A DNA stretch of 6,785 bases, from the NCBI GenBank assembly GCA_903858975.1, contig CAIOKW010000004.1, positions 1 to 6,785 of the forward strand. The letters run 5' to 3'. Positions 1 to 5,347 of this stretch are shown in pieces. Source of the stretch: Oligoflexia bacterium. GTDB lineage: Bacteria > Bdellovibrionota > UBA1018 > CAIMNF01. The first letter of the stretch is position 1, and the number at the start of each line of letters is the position of its first letter. Position numbers and translations under genes: made by a program. A model generated the notes under the pieces. The model did no database searches, was not told the DNA's origin, and worked only from the letters and a program-made list of their open reading frames with translations.

Positions 1-1999
1 AAGTTACCGTTGTAATTGGATCTGGCATTTCCTGAAGCCAAGCATTGTTCGCTGAGCGACCATCACCCATAGACGGCTTCACGTAGATTCCAAGCGCAAT
101 CCCAGAACCTTCTGTCGATGGCCCTTTTTTAGTTTTGCCGAGAGAAAGATTCTTCAGTTTAGCAACCGCATCTTTTGCGAGCTTTAACGACTGAACTTTA
201 AATGTTCTTTCTTTTGCCCCACCCGTTTTGGTCTCAAGTACGCCTTTTTGTAGGGTCAATTCCCAGAAATCATTAAAGCTCTGACCTTTTCCGTGAGTTG
301 GATAGAGAGTCTGCTTCCAGCTTTCTTTTACATACTCATGAAAGCTTCCTTTTGGATTAGAAGCCACTGTCGCGAGGAGCCCAGTAGCCTTAACTCCACC
401 ACGAGTCCAGCCGATCAGAATATCTTCGAAGCTACGAGTATCAAAAAGAGGAGCAATTGTTGGCTGCTGAAGCGAATATACTGAAGCGTTCGGATGAGCA
501 TCACCCCAGTTTTCTAAATAGTGATTCTCAGCTAGTACCACATCAGCGAAATCAGCCGTTTCATCAATTCGATCATTAATTGAAACAACGAGTTTAGCCT
601 TCTTCATAGAGGCAGCAAAAGCGTCACCCATTGGAAGGAAGTAGGCTGGATTCGCGCGATGAATAATCAGAACATCTACTTGTCCCGCTTCCACTTCTGC
701 TTGAAGTGCTGCAAGAGATTTTGTGGCTACAGTGTAAGGAAGAGCATCGCCATTTCCATCAACAGTCTTTCCATCATTTTCTAGATTGCTGTTCAACAAG
801 TTCACAACGGTTTGAAGCGCAACGGAACCCTGCCCCAGAACAAGACTCTTGCCTTTTGCTTCCCACAATTCTGAAGCAACTTTTTTCAGCTTTTCCTTAT
901 CTAGTCCGCCTGCTTTAGAGATCCACTCATCGAGTGACCCAGAAAGCATTGAAGCGACTTCAGCATTGCCTGCAAACTTCCCTTTCTTCTGAATCACGAT
1001 CAATTCATGAGCAAGAGCAAGAGCCGCGGCCACTTCAGCGCCTGGAATCAGAGCGTAACGCTCATCTGCACTTGCGCCGGTAATACTCAGGTTATTTTCA
1101 AAAACTACCAACTTAGAAAGAGAGTCGGCTTTTTTAGCTAACTTACGAGTCTTAGACCATTTTTGAGCATTCTCTACGTGATTTCCCCAAGTTCCTAGGA
1201 AATCTGCACCGAAAGAAACAACCATTTCGGCTTTATCAAATGCATATTGTGGAACCACATGAGTTCCGTAGCTTTCACTTTGAGCGTCAGCCACTTCATC
1301 TTGTCCCACAGGATCAACTTCGATCCACTTAACATCGCTGAATGCCGACATGAATTCTTTCATCATACGGCGAGTGCTTTCACTCGATTCCGGCAATGAA
1401 ACGATTCTGATTTTGCGAGCCTCTTTAAGCGCACTTGAAACAAGTGAATCCACTTCGGCCCAATTCGCACCACTCTTAGAACCGCCTTTAGCACCCTTCA
1501 TCGGTTGCTTTAAACGATCAGGATCATAAAGATTCAATACAGAAGCCTGACCTTGAGCACAAAGCTTCCCGTTATTTACAGGATGCGCATCATTTCCTTC
1601 AAGCTTAATTGGGCGCCCCTCGCGGGTTTTCACCAACAAACCACAAGACTTCGCACACTCTTTACAAGTCGAAGCATAGTGTAGCGGATTCCCCGGGGTA
1701 AGCTCTTGCGGCTGCACCACATACGGAATAATCTTATTCATCGGGCGGCGCGCACATGCAAAACTGGCCATCGCCATGCTTGCACCCATGACCGTTAAGA
1801 AATCACGGCGGGTAACGCCAGATTTGTCCATGGCTTCAATTTTCTCTAGAGTCTCAATCGGCTTGTCGTAAAACTCCTGGGAGTTTCGAGTTTGAATCTC
1901 TTCGTTGGTCCAATAGTTTGGATTCAACTCCTCAAGACTCATCCAATGACGGGGCTTTTCGATCTTTTGTTCTGTAGTTTGTTTTTCAGTTGGTTCCAT
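1..1999 (-). CDS. actB: Alternative complex III subunit ActB, N-terminal part (Tat-exported molybdopterin-oxidoreductase-like protein)
   Basis: ActB is the large iron-sulfur subunit of alternative complex III, which oxidises quinol and passes electrons to periplasmic acceptors or an oxidase. The frame is open for 666 codons with no stop and leaves the window at its left edge, so the C-terminal ferredoxin-like half expected in ActB is not visible. Residues 18-70 match the extended leader of 'TAT-variant-translocated' proteins: a W-x-SLEEL element near residue 21, then twin arginines at 64-65 in TRRDFLTVMG and a hydrophobic stretch. Cys82 follows this stretch and could be a lipid-attachment site, although its lipobox (SFAC) is poor. 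Cys112, 115, 119 and 147 form a C-x2-C-x3-C-x27-C set. Further family signatures are GADFLGTW, ENWGDA, YSLQQP and, at the visible end, NNAWLQEMPDPIT. The ATG lies 9 nt after GGAG, and the gap from actA is 22 nt, so the two are co-transcribed. A separate QrcB-type protein is the main alternative, less likely because of the pentaheme ActA partner and the leader type. Confidence 0.92.
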   Translation of the reverse strand, partial: MEPTEKQTTEQKIEKPRHWMSLEELNPNYWTNEEIQTRNSQEFYDKPIETLEKIEAMDKSGVTRRDFLTVMGASMAMASFACARRPMNKIIPYVVQPQELTPGNPLHYASTCKECAKSCGLLVKTREGRPIKLEGNDAHPVNNGKLCAQGQASVLNLYDPDRLKQPMKGAKGGSKSGANWAEVDSLVSSALKEARKIRIVSLPESSESTRRMMKEFMSAFSDVKWIEVDPVGQDEVADAQSESYGTHVVPQYAFDKAEMVVSFGADFLGTWGNHVENAQKWSKTRKLAKKADSLSKLVVFENNLSITGASADERYALIPGAEVAAALALAHELIVIQKKGKFAGNAEVASMLSGSLDEWISKAGGLDKEKLKKVASELWEAKGKSLVLGQGSVALQTVVNLLNSNLENDGKTVDGNGDALPYTVATKSLAALQAEVEAGQVDVLIIHRANPAYFLPMGDAFAASMKKAKLVVSINDRIDETADFADVVLAENHYLENWGDAHPNASVYSLQQPTIAPLFDTRSFEDILIGWTRGGVKATGLLATVASNPKGSFHEYVKESWKQTLYPTHGKGQSFNDFWELTLQKGVLETKTGGAKERTFKVQSLKLAKDAVAKLKNLSLGKTKKGPSTEGSGIALGIYVKPSMGDGRSANNAWLQEMPDPITTVT

Positions 2000-2021
2000 G
2001 TTGATCAGCTCCAAAACCTAA

Positions 2022-2600
2022 TTAATAGTGACAGGTGTTACATGTGAAAGGCGCTACTGGATCCGTACCGTCCGGATTCTCTGGGTAGATGCTCTTTCTT
2101 AGATATTTAGGCGTTTCAAATCCACGGTGGCAATTCAAGCACCATCCCATGGTAAGTGGCTGCGCCTGATAAACGCGATCCATTTCCTTAATGTTTCCGT
2201 GACAGGTTTCGCACGAAACCCCTTTTGCAAGGTGGCGCTTGTGATTAAAGTGCACGTGGTCTGGAAGCTCATGAACACGAAGCCATTCGATTGGCTTGCC
2301 TTCAGCGTAAGATTTCTTAATCTTCTGCATCCACGGACTCTCAGGATAAATCACTGAGTGACAGTTCATACAGGTCGACACGGATGGCACGGTCGCATGA
2401 GCCGACTTATAAGCTCCACCGTGGCAATACCGACAATCAATCTTAAATGTTCCTGCATGGAGTTTATGACTGAAAGGAATCGGTTGCTCAGGCTGATAAC
2501 CTTGATTCGATGTACGCGGCAATACCTGCCAAGTAGCAAGAAGAAGTCCTGCTATAACTACCACCCCAAATAGCGCAAATCTACGCAGACCAGAGTTCAT
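2022..2600 (-). CDS. actA: Alternative complex III subunit ActA, membrane-anchored pentaheme cytochrome c
   Basis: The product has five CxxCH haem-binding motifs: CRYCH at 56-60, CMNCH at 77-81, CETCH at 130-134, CLNCH at 154-158 and CNTCH at 187-191, just before the C-terminus. A single hydrophobic segment at about residues 8-24 follows two arginines and probably acts as an uncleaved anchor, leaving the haems in the periplasm. Extra histidines (FSHKLH at 43-48, FNHKRH at 118-123) are likely distal haem ligands. ActA is the electron-transfer cytochrome of alternative complex III, and its position directly before actB is the standard order of that operon. I chose the ATG at 2600 (192 residues) over a GTG 36 nt upstream because GGAG lies 9 nt before the ATG, the same spacing as for actB; the GTG has no such site. 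Other small multihaem cytochromes of NrfH/c3 type are possible by motif alone, but the neighbour makes ActA the best call. Confidence 0.92.
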   Translation of the reverse strand: MNSGLRRFALFGVVVIAGLLLATWQVLPRTSNQGYQPEQPIPFSHKLHAGTFKIDCRYCHGGAYKSAHATVPSVSTCMNCHSVIYPESPWMQKIKKSYAEGKPIEWLRVHELPDHVHFNHKRHLAKGVSCETCHGNIKEMDRVYQAQPLTMGWCLNCHRGFETPKYLRKSIYPENPDGTDPVAPFTCNTCHY

Positions 2601-2640
2601 GCTGGGTCGCTCCAATTCTTTAGTGCTCGAAATCACGGGC

Positions 2641-2653
2641 TTTAGGCCCTAAA
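2641..2653. repeat. 13-bp perfect dyad in the actA leader
   Basis: TTTAGG and CCTAAA flank a single C, giving a perfect inverted repeat centred on one base, about 45 nt upstream of the actA ATG. A one-base centre favours a protein-binding site over an RNA hairpin. No family of regulator is recognised, and a chance occurrence is possible. Confidence 0.3.
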
Positions 2654-2689
2654 TTTCATCAATTTAACCTTACTGCTGGAATTTCCATA

Positions 2690-2718
2690 AGATTATTGAA
2701 AACGACTCAAGTTGGCAA
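2690..2718 (-). promoter_or_regulatory. Weak sigma70-like promoter candidate for the act operon
   Basis: On the minus strand TTGCCA (five of six bases of the -35 consensus) is followed after 17 nt by TAATCT (three of six of the -10 consensus). This would give a leader of about 80 nt before actA. The -10 match is poor, so the true promoter could lie elsewhere between 2601 and 2822. Confidence 0.25.
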
Positions 2719-2753
2719 TGACGTTCTTGTGACAATTCAAGGCTTACTAAAAT

Positions 2754-2768
2754 ATTGCGCTGCGCAAT
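2754..2768. promoter_or_regulatory. 15-bp perfect dyad upstream of the act operon, possible operator
   Basis: ATTGCGC and GCGCAAT are exact inverted copies around one T. The site lies about 35 bp upstream of the weak act promoter candidate, a position where an activator could bind, and about 55 bp past the HNH stop codon. The stem has no U-tract on either side and a one-base centre, so it is not a convincing terminator. The binding protein is unknown to me. Confidence 0.4.
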
Positions 2769-2822
2769 GCCTGGTACACGTTAAGCTTGCGGTAGAAAAA
2801 TGACGACTTACTCGCAAGACTT

Positions 2823-3134
2823 CTATTTTTTCTCATGCTCAAGCGCCTGAAAGAGTAGATCCACGGGGGTGCTCAATTTCTTTTTCGCATTGCATTCTTT
2901 ACAGGCCGGAACCAAGTTGTTTTTTGAGGACTCGCCGCCTCTAGCAAGTGGAACCAAGTGATCCATGGTCAACTCAAAAGCCTTAAATTGCTTTTCGCAG
3001 TAGTGACAGATCCCTTTTTGGATTTTTTCTTTCCACCAAGTGGTCTTTTTCAGATCCCTCGCCTTATCGCGCTCTCGCTTGATTCGCTTGGGATCTGTAT
3101 TTTTTGGATCTAAAAAAAAATATTCGTCTGACAT
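2823..3134 (-). CDS. Small HNH endonuclease (McrA-like zinc type)
   Basis: This 103-residue protein is probably a metal-dependent DNA nuclease of the HNH family. Residues 1-40 are strongly basic and lysine/arginine-rich, which suits nucleic-acid contact. The HNH domain spans about 41-90: zinc cysteines CHYC at 43-46 and CKEC at 78-81, the catalytic DH at 58-59 followed by PLARGG, the SSKNNLVPAC segment with Asn73, and a final NAKKK. All expected key residues are present, so it looks intact. No other domain is visible, so its role (repair, defence, mobile-element remnant or regulation) cannot be told. The ATG at 3134 is the only plausible start: no GTG or TTG lies between it and the HNH core. 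It has no proper Shine-Dalgarno sequence, only AAGAG almost touching the ATG. An intrinsic terminator ends 6 nt before it, and codons 5-8 contain nine T in a row. The stop is TAG. Confidence 0.88.
   Translation of the reverse strand: MSDEYFFLDPKNTDPKRIKRERDKARDLKKTTWWKEKIQKGICHYCEKQFKAFELTMDHLVPLARGGESSKNNLVPACKECNAKKKLSTPVDLLFQALEHEKK
3112..3120 (-). repeat. Nine-T homopolymer at codons 5-8 of the HNH gene
   Basis: On the coding strand nine consecutive T span the end of codon 5 (TAT) to the start of codon 8 (TTA), encoding Tyr-Phe-Phe-Leu. Loss of one T would create TAG as the eighth codon. Tracts of this length can slip in replication or transcription and are also common sites of sequencing error. 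Confidence 0.6.
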
Positions 3135-3140
3135 ACTCTT

Positions 3141-3183
3141 AAAAAAAGAAGGGTTGCCACTTAATTAAAAATGGCAACCCTTC
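3141..3183 (-). terminator. Strong intrinsic terminator after the XRE gene, abutting the HNH start
   Basis: Two perfect 12-bp arms (GAAGGGTTGCCA and its complement, plus-strand 3148-3159 and 3172-3183) enclose a 12-nt AT-rich loop. On the minus strand the hairpin is followed at once by seven T (3147-3141). It begins 21 nt past the XRE gene stop and its T-tract ends only 6 nt before the HNH ATG. There is no T-tract on the plus-strand side, so it acts in the minus direction. Confidence 0.88.
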
Positions 3184-3204
3184 ACCCCTACCGATTCCCC
3201 TCGG

Positions 3205-3672
3205 CTATAATGTTTCTAAAAGCTTTTTCGCTTCAGTATAAAACTTCTTACGATTTGCTACAGGAGCAGACTGATACAGGCGAATAATGTCATTGAGCTG
3301 AGTGTCTTGAGTGCTCACTGCTACTACGCTTGCTGCATCTTTGACAGAAGCAAGAGCGGTACTTGCTTTTGCAACCTTTTTACCTTTTGAAGTTGCCATG
3401 AAGCTCTTGAAATCAGCACGAATCGAAAGATTGGCCGCTTGAAGTTCATCCATCGGAATTTCTAAATAGGTGGACAGCTTTTCTGCTTTTTCCCAAGGAA
3501 GCGGAGCACGGCCGTGTTCAATATTTGAAACAAACTGCACAGAACACTTTACTGCTTTTGCCACATCCAAAAGACCCAAGTTTTTTTCGAGACGCTTTTT
3601 ACGGATCAAATCTCCGAGAGGTCCGAATGAACGTTTGTCTGTAGATTTCCCCTTTGGTCTTCCTCTTTTCAT
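3205..3672 (-). CDS. XRE-family helix-turn-helix DNA-binding protein with basic GRP N-terminus
   Basis: A 155-residue probable transcription regulator. Residues 1-10 (MKRGRPKGKS) are basic with a GRP core, like an AT-hook that contacts the minor groove. A Cro/C1-type HTH follows at about 20-77: the first helix has GDLIRKKR, the helix-turn-helix core runs DVAKAVKCSVQFVSNIEHGR (36-55), and WEKAEKLSTYLEIPMDEL closes the domain. The region 89-125 is Ala/Ser/Lys-rich and probably a flexible linker, and the last 30 residues (LNDIIRLYQSAP and a Lys-rich helix) may form a short helical or dimerising tail. The ATG at 3672 has GAGGAG 5 nt upstream; a GTG 15 nt further out would place that ribosome site inside the gene, so I rejected it. 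A perfect 15-bp dyad lies 12 bp upstream of the ATG and suggests autoregulation. A strong terminator follows the TAG stop. Targets cannot be named from sequence. Confidence 0.88.
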   Translation of the reverse strand: MKRGRPKGKSTDKRSFGPLGDLIRKKRLEKNLGLLDVAKAVKCSVQFVSNIEHGRAPLPWEKAEKLSTYLEIPMDELQAANLSIRADFKSFMATSKGKKVAKASTALASVKDAASVVAVSTQDTQLNDIIRLYQSAPVANRKKFYTEAKKLLETL

Positions 3673-3683
3673 ACTGTCTCCTC

Positions 3684-3698
3684 GCACGAACTTCGTGC
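3684..3698. promoter_or_regulatory. 15-bp perfect dyad just before the XRE gene, candidate autoregulatory operator
   Basis: GCACGAA and TTCGTGC are exact inverted copies around one base. The site sits directly upstream of the GAGGAG ribosome site of the XRE gene. Proteins of this type often repress their own gene by binding such dyads as dimers. In RNA, a 5-bp stem with a 5-nt loop is also possible and would lie next to the ribosome site, so control at the level of translation is an alternative. Confidence 0.5.
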
Positions 3699-3808
3699 CT
3701 TTTTAAAAATTAAAACTGAATTCAGCAGCCTCGTTTTGCCCTTTTTGACTCACAACCAACCCCTGAAGTGCGGTCAACTAATCATGTTTAATTTAATTAT
3801 TCAACAAT

Positions 3809-3837
3809 AAAATATGAATAAAGTGTTTTTTGTACAA
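3809..3837 (-). promoter_or_regulatory. Weak promoter candidate for the XRE gene
   Basis: On the minus strand TTGTAC (-35) and TATTTT (-10) are separated by 17 nt in an AT-rich stretch. The -35 lies inside the palindrome TTTTGTACAAAA. Transcription from here would give a leader of about 130 nt, which is long, so a nearer promoter is possible. Confidence 0.25.
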
Positions 3838-3926
3838 AACTCGTTTAAGAATTTGAAATTAATGGCGTTTTTACACACGGATTTAGGCCTAGAGGTGCCC
3901 ACTCCAGTCGCGTTTTTAAACCAATC

Positions 3927-4445
3927 TCAAGACTTTTTTAAATAAGTGCTAAAAACATATCGTACGGAGCCTTCATGGAGATCCGACTGCGGGCGCGAAC
4001 TCACTCGGGTAAAACTGGCTAACTCTAAGCAACCATTGCGATAAAATGGGAAATACACATTGCCTTCAAATTCAGCATCGATCTCCGTGAGCCAGATTTC
4101 GTCCAAGTAAGGAACTGATAATGAATAAATCTCGGCCCCGCCAATTATAAAAATGGTTTTATCCTGAAGCGCCAAATTTCCTTTAAAATATTGAATCGCA
4201 GAAAGAAGATCATTAAACACTCGCGCATCTGAAGCATGCCATTTCAAGTCTCGAGTAATCACCGCATTCTCTCGCTTGGGCAATGCCTTACCCAGTGAAT
4301 CATAGGTCTTTCTCCCCATGATGACGATTTGCTCTCGAGTAGCGTCTTTGAAGAATTTCATGTCTTCTGGGATATTCCAAGGAAGCTCGGAATCTTTTCC
4401 AATAAGGCCATTTCTGTCTACCGCCGCAATCGCTATCACTTTCAT
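3927..4445 (-). CDS. folA: Dihydrofolate reductase
   Basis: FolA reduces dihydrofolate to tetrahydrofolate with NADPH in the cytoplasm. The 172-residue product is slightly longer than the E. coli enzyme (159). Family features are in order: AAVDRNGLIGKD (7-18, the flexible active-site loop), LPW at 21-23, the catalytic acid Asp28 in IPEDMKFFK, MGRKTYDSLG (43-52, cofactor site), Arg58 which should bind the glutamate of folate, VITR at 62-65, IIGGAEIY (100-107, the glycine pair of the nucleotide-binding fold), and WLTEIDAEFEGNVYFP with the conserved Thr120. The ATG lies 14 nt after the thyA stop. A G-rich stretch (AGGTGGGG) overlapping that stop serves as ribosome site, so translation is probably coupled to thyA. 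The pairing makes sense because ThyA releases dihydrofolate. The stop is TGA, and no clear terminator follows. Confidence 0.97.
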   Translation of the reverse strand: MKVIAIAAVDRNGLIGKDSELPWNIPEDMKFFKDATREQIVIMGRKTYDSLGKALPKRENAVITRDLKWHASDARVFNDLLSAIQYFKGNLALQDKTIFIIGGAEIYSLSVPYLDEIWLTEIDAEFEGNVYFPFYRNGCLELASFTRVSSRPQSDLHEGSVRYVFSTYLKKS

Positions 4446-4459
4446 TCGATAGTCCCCAC

Positions 4460-5254
4460 CTAAATTGCTACAGGTGCCTTGATTCCCGGAAGTGGATCAT
4501 AATTTTCAAGCGTGAAATCATCGAATTTGAAATCAAAAATATTTTTCACAGCTGGATTAAGCTTCATCGTAGGCAAAGCCCTCGGCTCTCGAGAAAGCTG
4601 CAGCTTTGCTTGTTCCAAGTGGTTCGAATACAAGTGAAGATCGCCAAAGGTATGTACAAAATCCCCCAGTTTTAAACCGCAGACTTGAGCCACCATCATG
4701 GTGAGAAGTGCATAGCTAGCGATGTTAAAGGGAACGCCTAGAAAAAAATCCGCTGATCTCTGATAGAGCTGACAAGAAAGTCTTCCATCCGCAACATAGA
4801 ACTGGAAAAATGCATGACAAGGGGCCAGCGCCATTTGGTCAATCTCACCCACATTCCAAGCACTCACGATCAGACGTCGGGAGTCGGGATTTTTCTTAAT
4901 CTGATCGACCACCTGTGAGATCTGATCGATTGTCTGTCCCCGAGCATTTGACCATGATCGCCATTGAGACCCATAGACCGGACCCAAGTTACCATTCTCA
5001 TCCGCCCACTCATCCCAAATACTGACGCCATTTTCCTTCAAATAGGCGATATTCGTTTCGCCCTTCAGAAACCAAAGGAGCTCATGAATAATCGAACGAA
5101 GATGCACTTTTTTCGTGGTGACCAGAGGGAAGCCGTCATCCAAGCGATAACGAAGCTGTGCGCCAAACAAACTCAAGGTTCCCGTTCCCGTTCGGTCTGT
5201 TTTTGGCGTTCCTTCATCGAGAATTTTTTGCATGAGATTAAGATAGGACTTCAT
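4460..5254 (-). CDS. thyA: Thymidylate synthase
   Basis: ThyA methylates dUMP to dTMP with methylene-tetrahydrofolate, which leaves dihydrofolate for FolA next door. From the ATG at 5254 the protein is 264 residues, the same length as E. coli ThyA, and lines up with it from the first residue (MKSYLNLMQKILDEG). Key residues sit at the E. coli numbers: Arg21 in DRTGTGT, Trp80-Asp81, Arg126-Arg127, the nucleophile Cys146 in LAPCHAFFQF, Arg166 in QRS, Asp169, Asn177, and His207/Tyr209 in HLYSNH. The C-terminus PGIKAPVAI is canonical. A frame extending 17 codons further upstream exists, but AAGGAG lies 5 nt before the chosen ATG. The gene is first in a two-gene operon with folA and diverges from the helicase gene across 93 bp. 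All catalytic residues are present, so it should be active. The stop is TAG. Confidence 0.98.
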   Translation of the reverse strand: MKSYLNLMQKILDEGTPKTDRTGTGTLSLFGAQLRYRLDDGFPLVTTKKVHLRSIIHELLWFLKGETNIAYLKENGVSIWDEWADENGNLGPVYGSQWRSWSNARGQTIDQISQVVDQIKKNPDSRRLIVSAWNVGEIDQMALAPCHAFFQFYVADGRLSCQLYQRSADFFLGVPFNIASYALLTMMVAQVCGLKLGDFVHTFGDLHLYSNHLEQAKLQLSREPRALPTMKLNPAVKNIFDFKFDDFTLENYDPLPGIKAPVAI

Positions 5255-5277
5255 GGCAGCTCCTTCTAAAATTTGAT

Positions 5278-5306
5278 TTTTTAAGCCTGTCATTTTGAGG
5301 CTCAAA
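5278..5306 (-). promoter_or_regulatory. Promoter candidate for thyA-folA overlapped by a 13-bp dyad
   Basis: On the minus strand TTGAGC (5305-5300) and TAAAAA (5283-5278) are separated by 16 nt and would start a leader of roughly 15-20 nt before thyA. A perfect dyad, TTTGAG and CTCAAA around one base (5294-5306), covers the -35 element, where a repressor could act. Both boxes match the consensus only partly. Confidence 0.28.
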
Positions 5307-5347
5307 TTGCAAAATCAAAACAACTTTGCTAACTTTTGAAGCCGGAC

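Larger units (their letters stand above)
3673..3926. other. Non-coding gap between folA and the XRE gene
   Basis: This 254-bp stretch has no convincing gene on either strand. It holds the dyad and ribosome site of the XRE gene, a 10-bp palindrome containing GAATTC (3716-3725), a 12-bp AT-rich palindrome TTTTGTACAAAA (3828-3839), and a 9-bp direct repeat GCGTTTTTA at 3865-3873 and 3910-3918. No clear hairpin plus T-tract follows the folA stop, so folA transcripts may end by another mechanism or read on into the XRE gene. Confidence 0.6.

Noticed and set aside
2127..2573. Plus-strand reading frames across the cytochrome gene
   Set aside because: They lie entirely antisense to a clear pentaheme cytochrome and show no recognisable domain or ribosome site.
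2786..2818. Inverted repeat CTTGCG / CGCAAG downstream of the HNH stop, considered as its terminator
   Set aside because: Arms are six bases, the loop is 21 nt, and no T-tract follows in the minus direction.
2823..3672. XRE regulator plus HNH nuclease as a toxin-antitoxin or defence pair
   Set aside because: A strong terminator separates them, the regulator comes with its own operator, and neither resembles a known pair. Proximity alone is not enough.
3684..3705. Dyad followed by CTTTTT on the plus strand, considered as a plus-strand terminator
   Set aside because: No plus-strand gene lies upstream of it, and its position at the XRE ribosome site fits an operator better.
3865..3918. Nine-base direct repeat GCGTTTTTA, considered as an attachment site or iteron
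   Set aside because: Only two short copies, no integrase or replication gene nearby, and an AT-rich context make chance likely.
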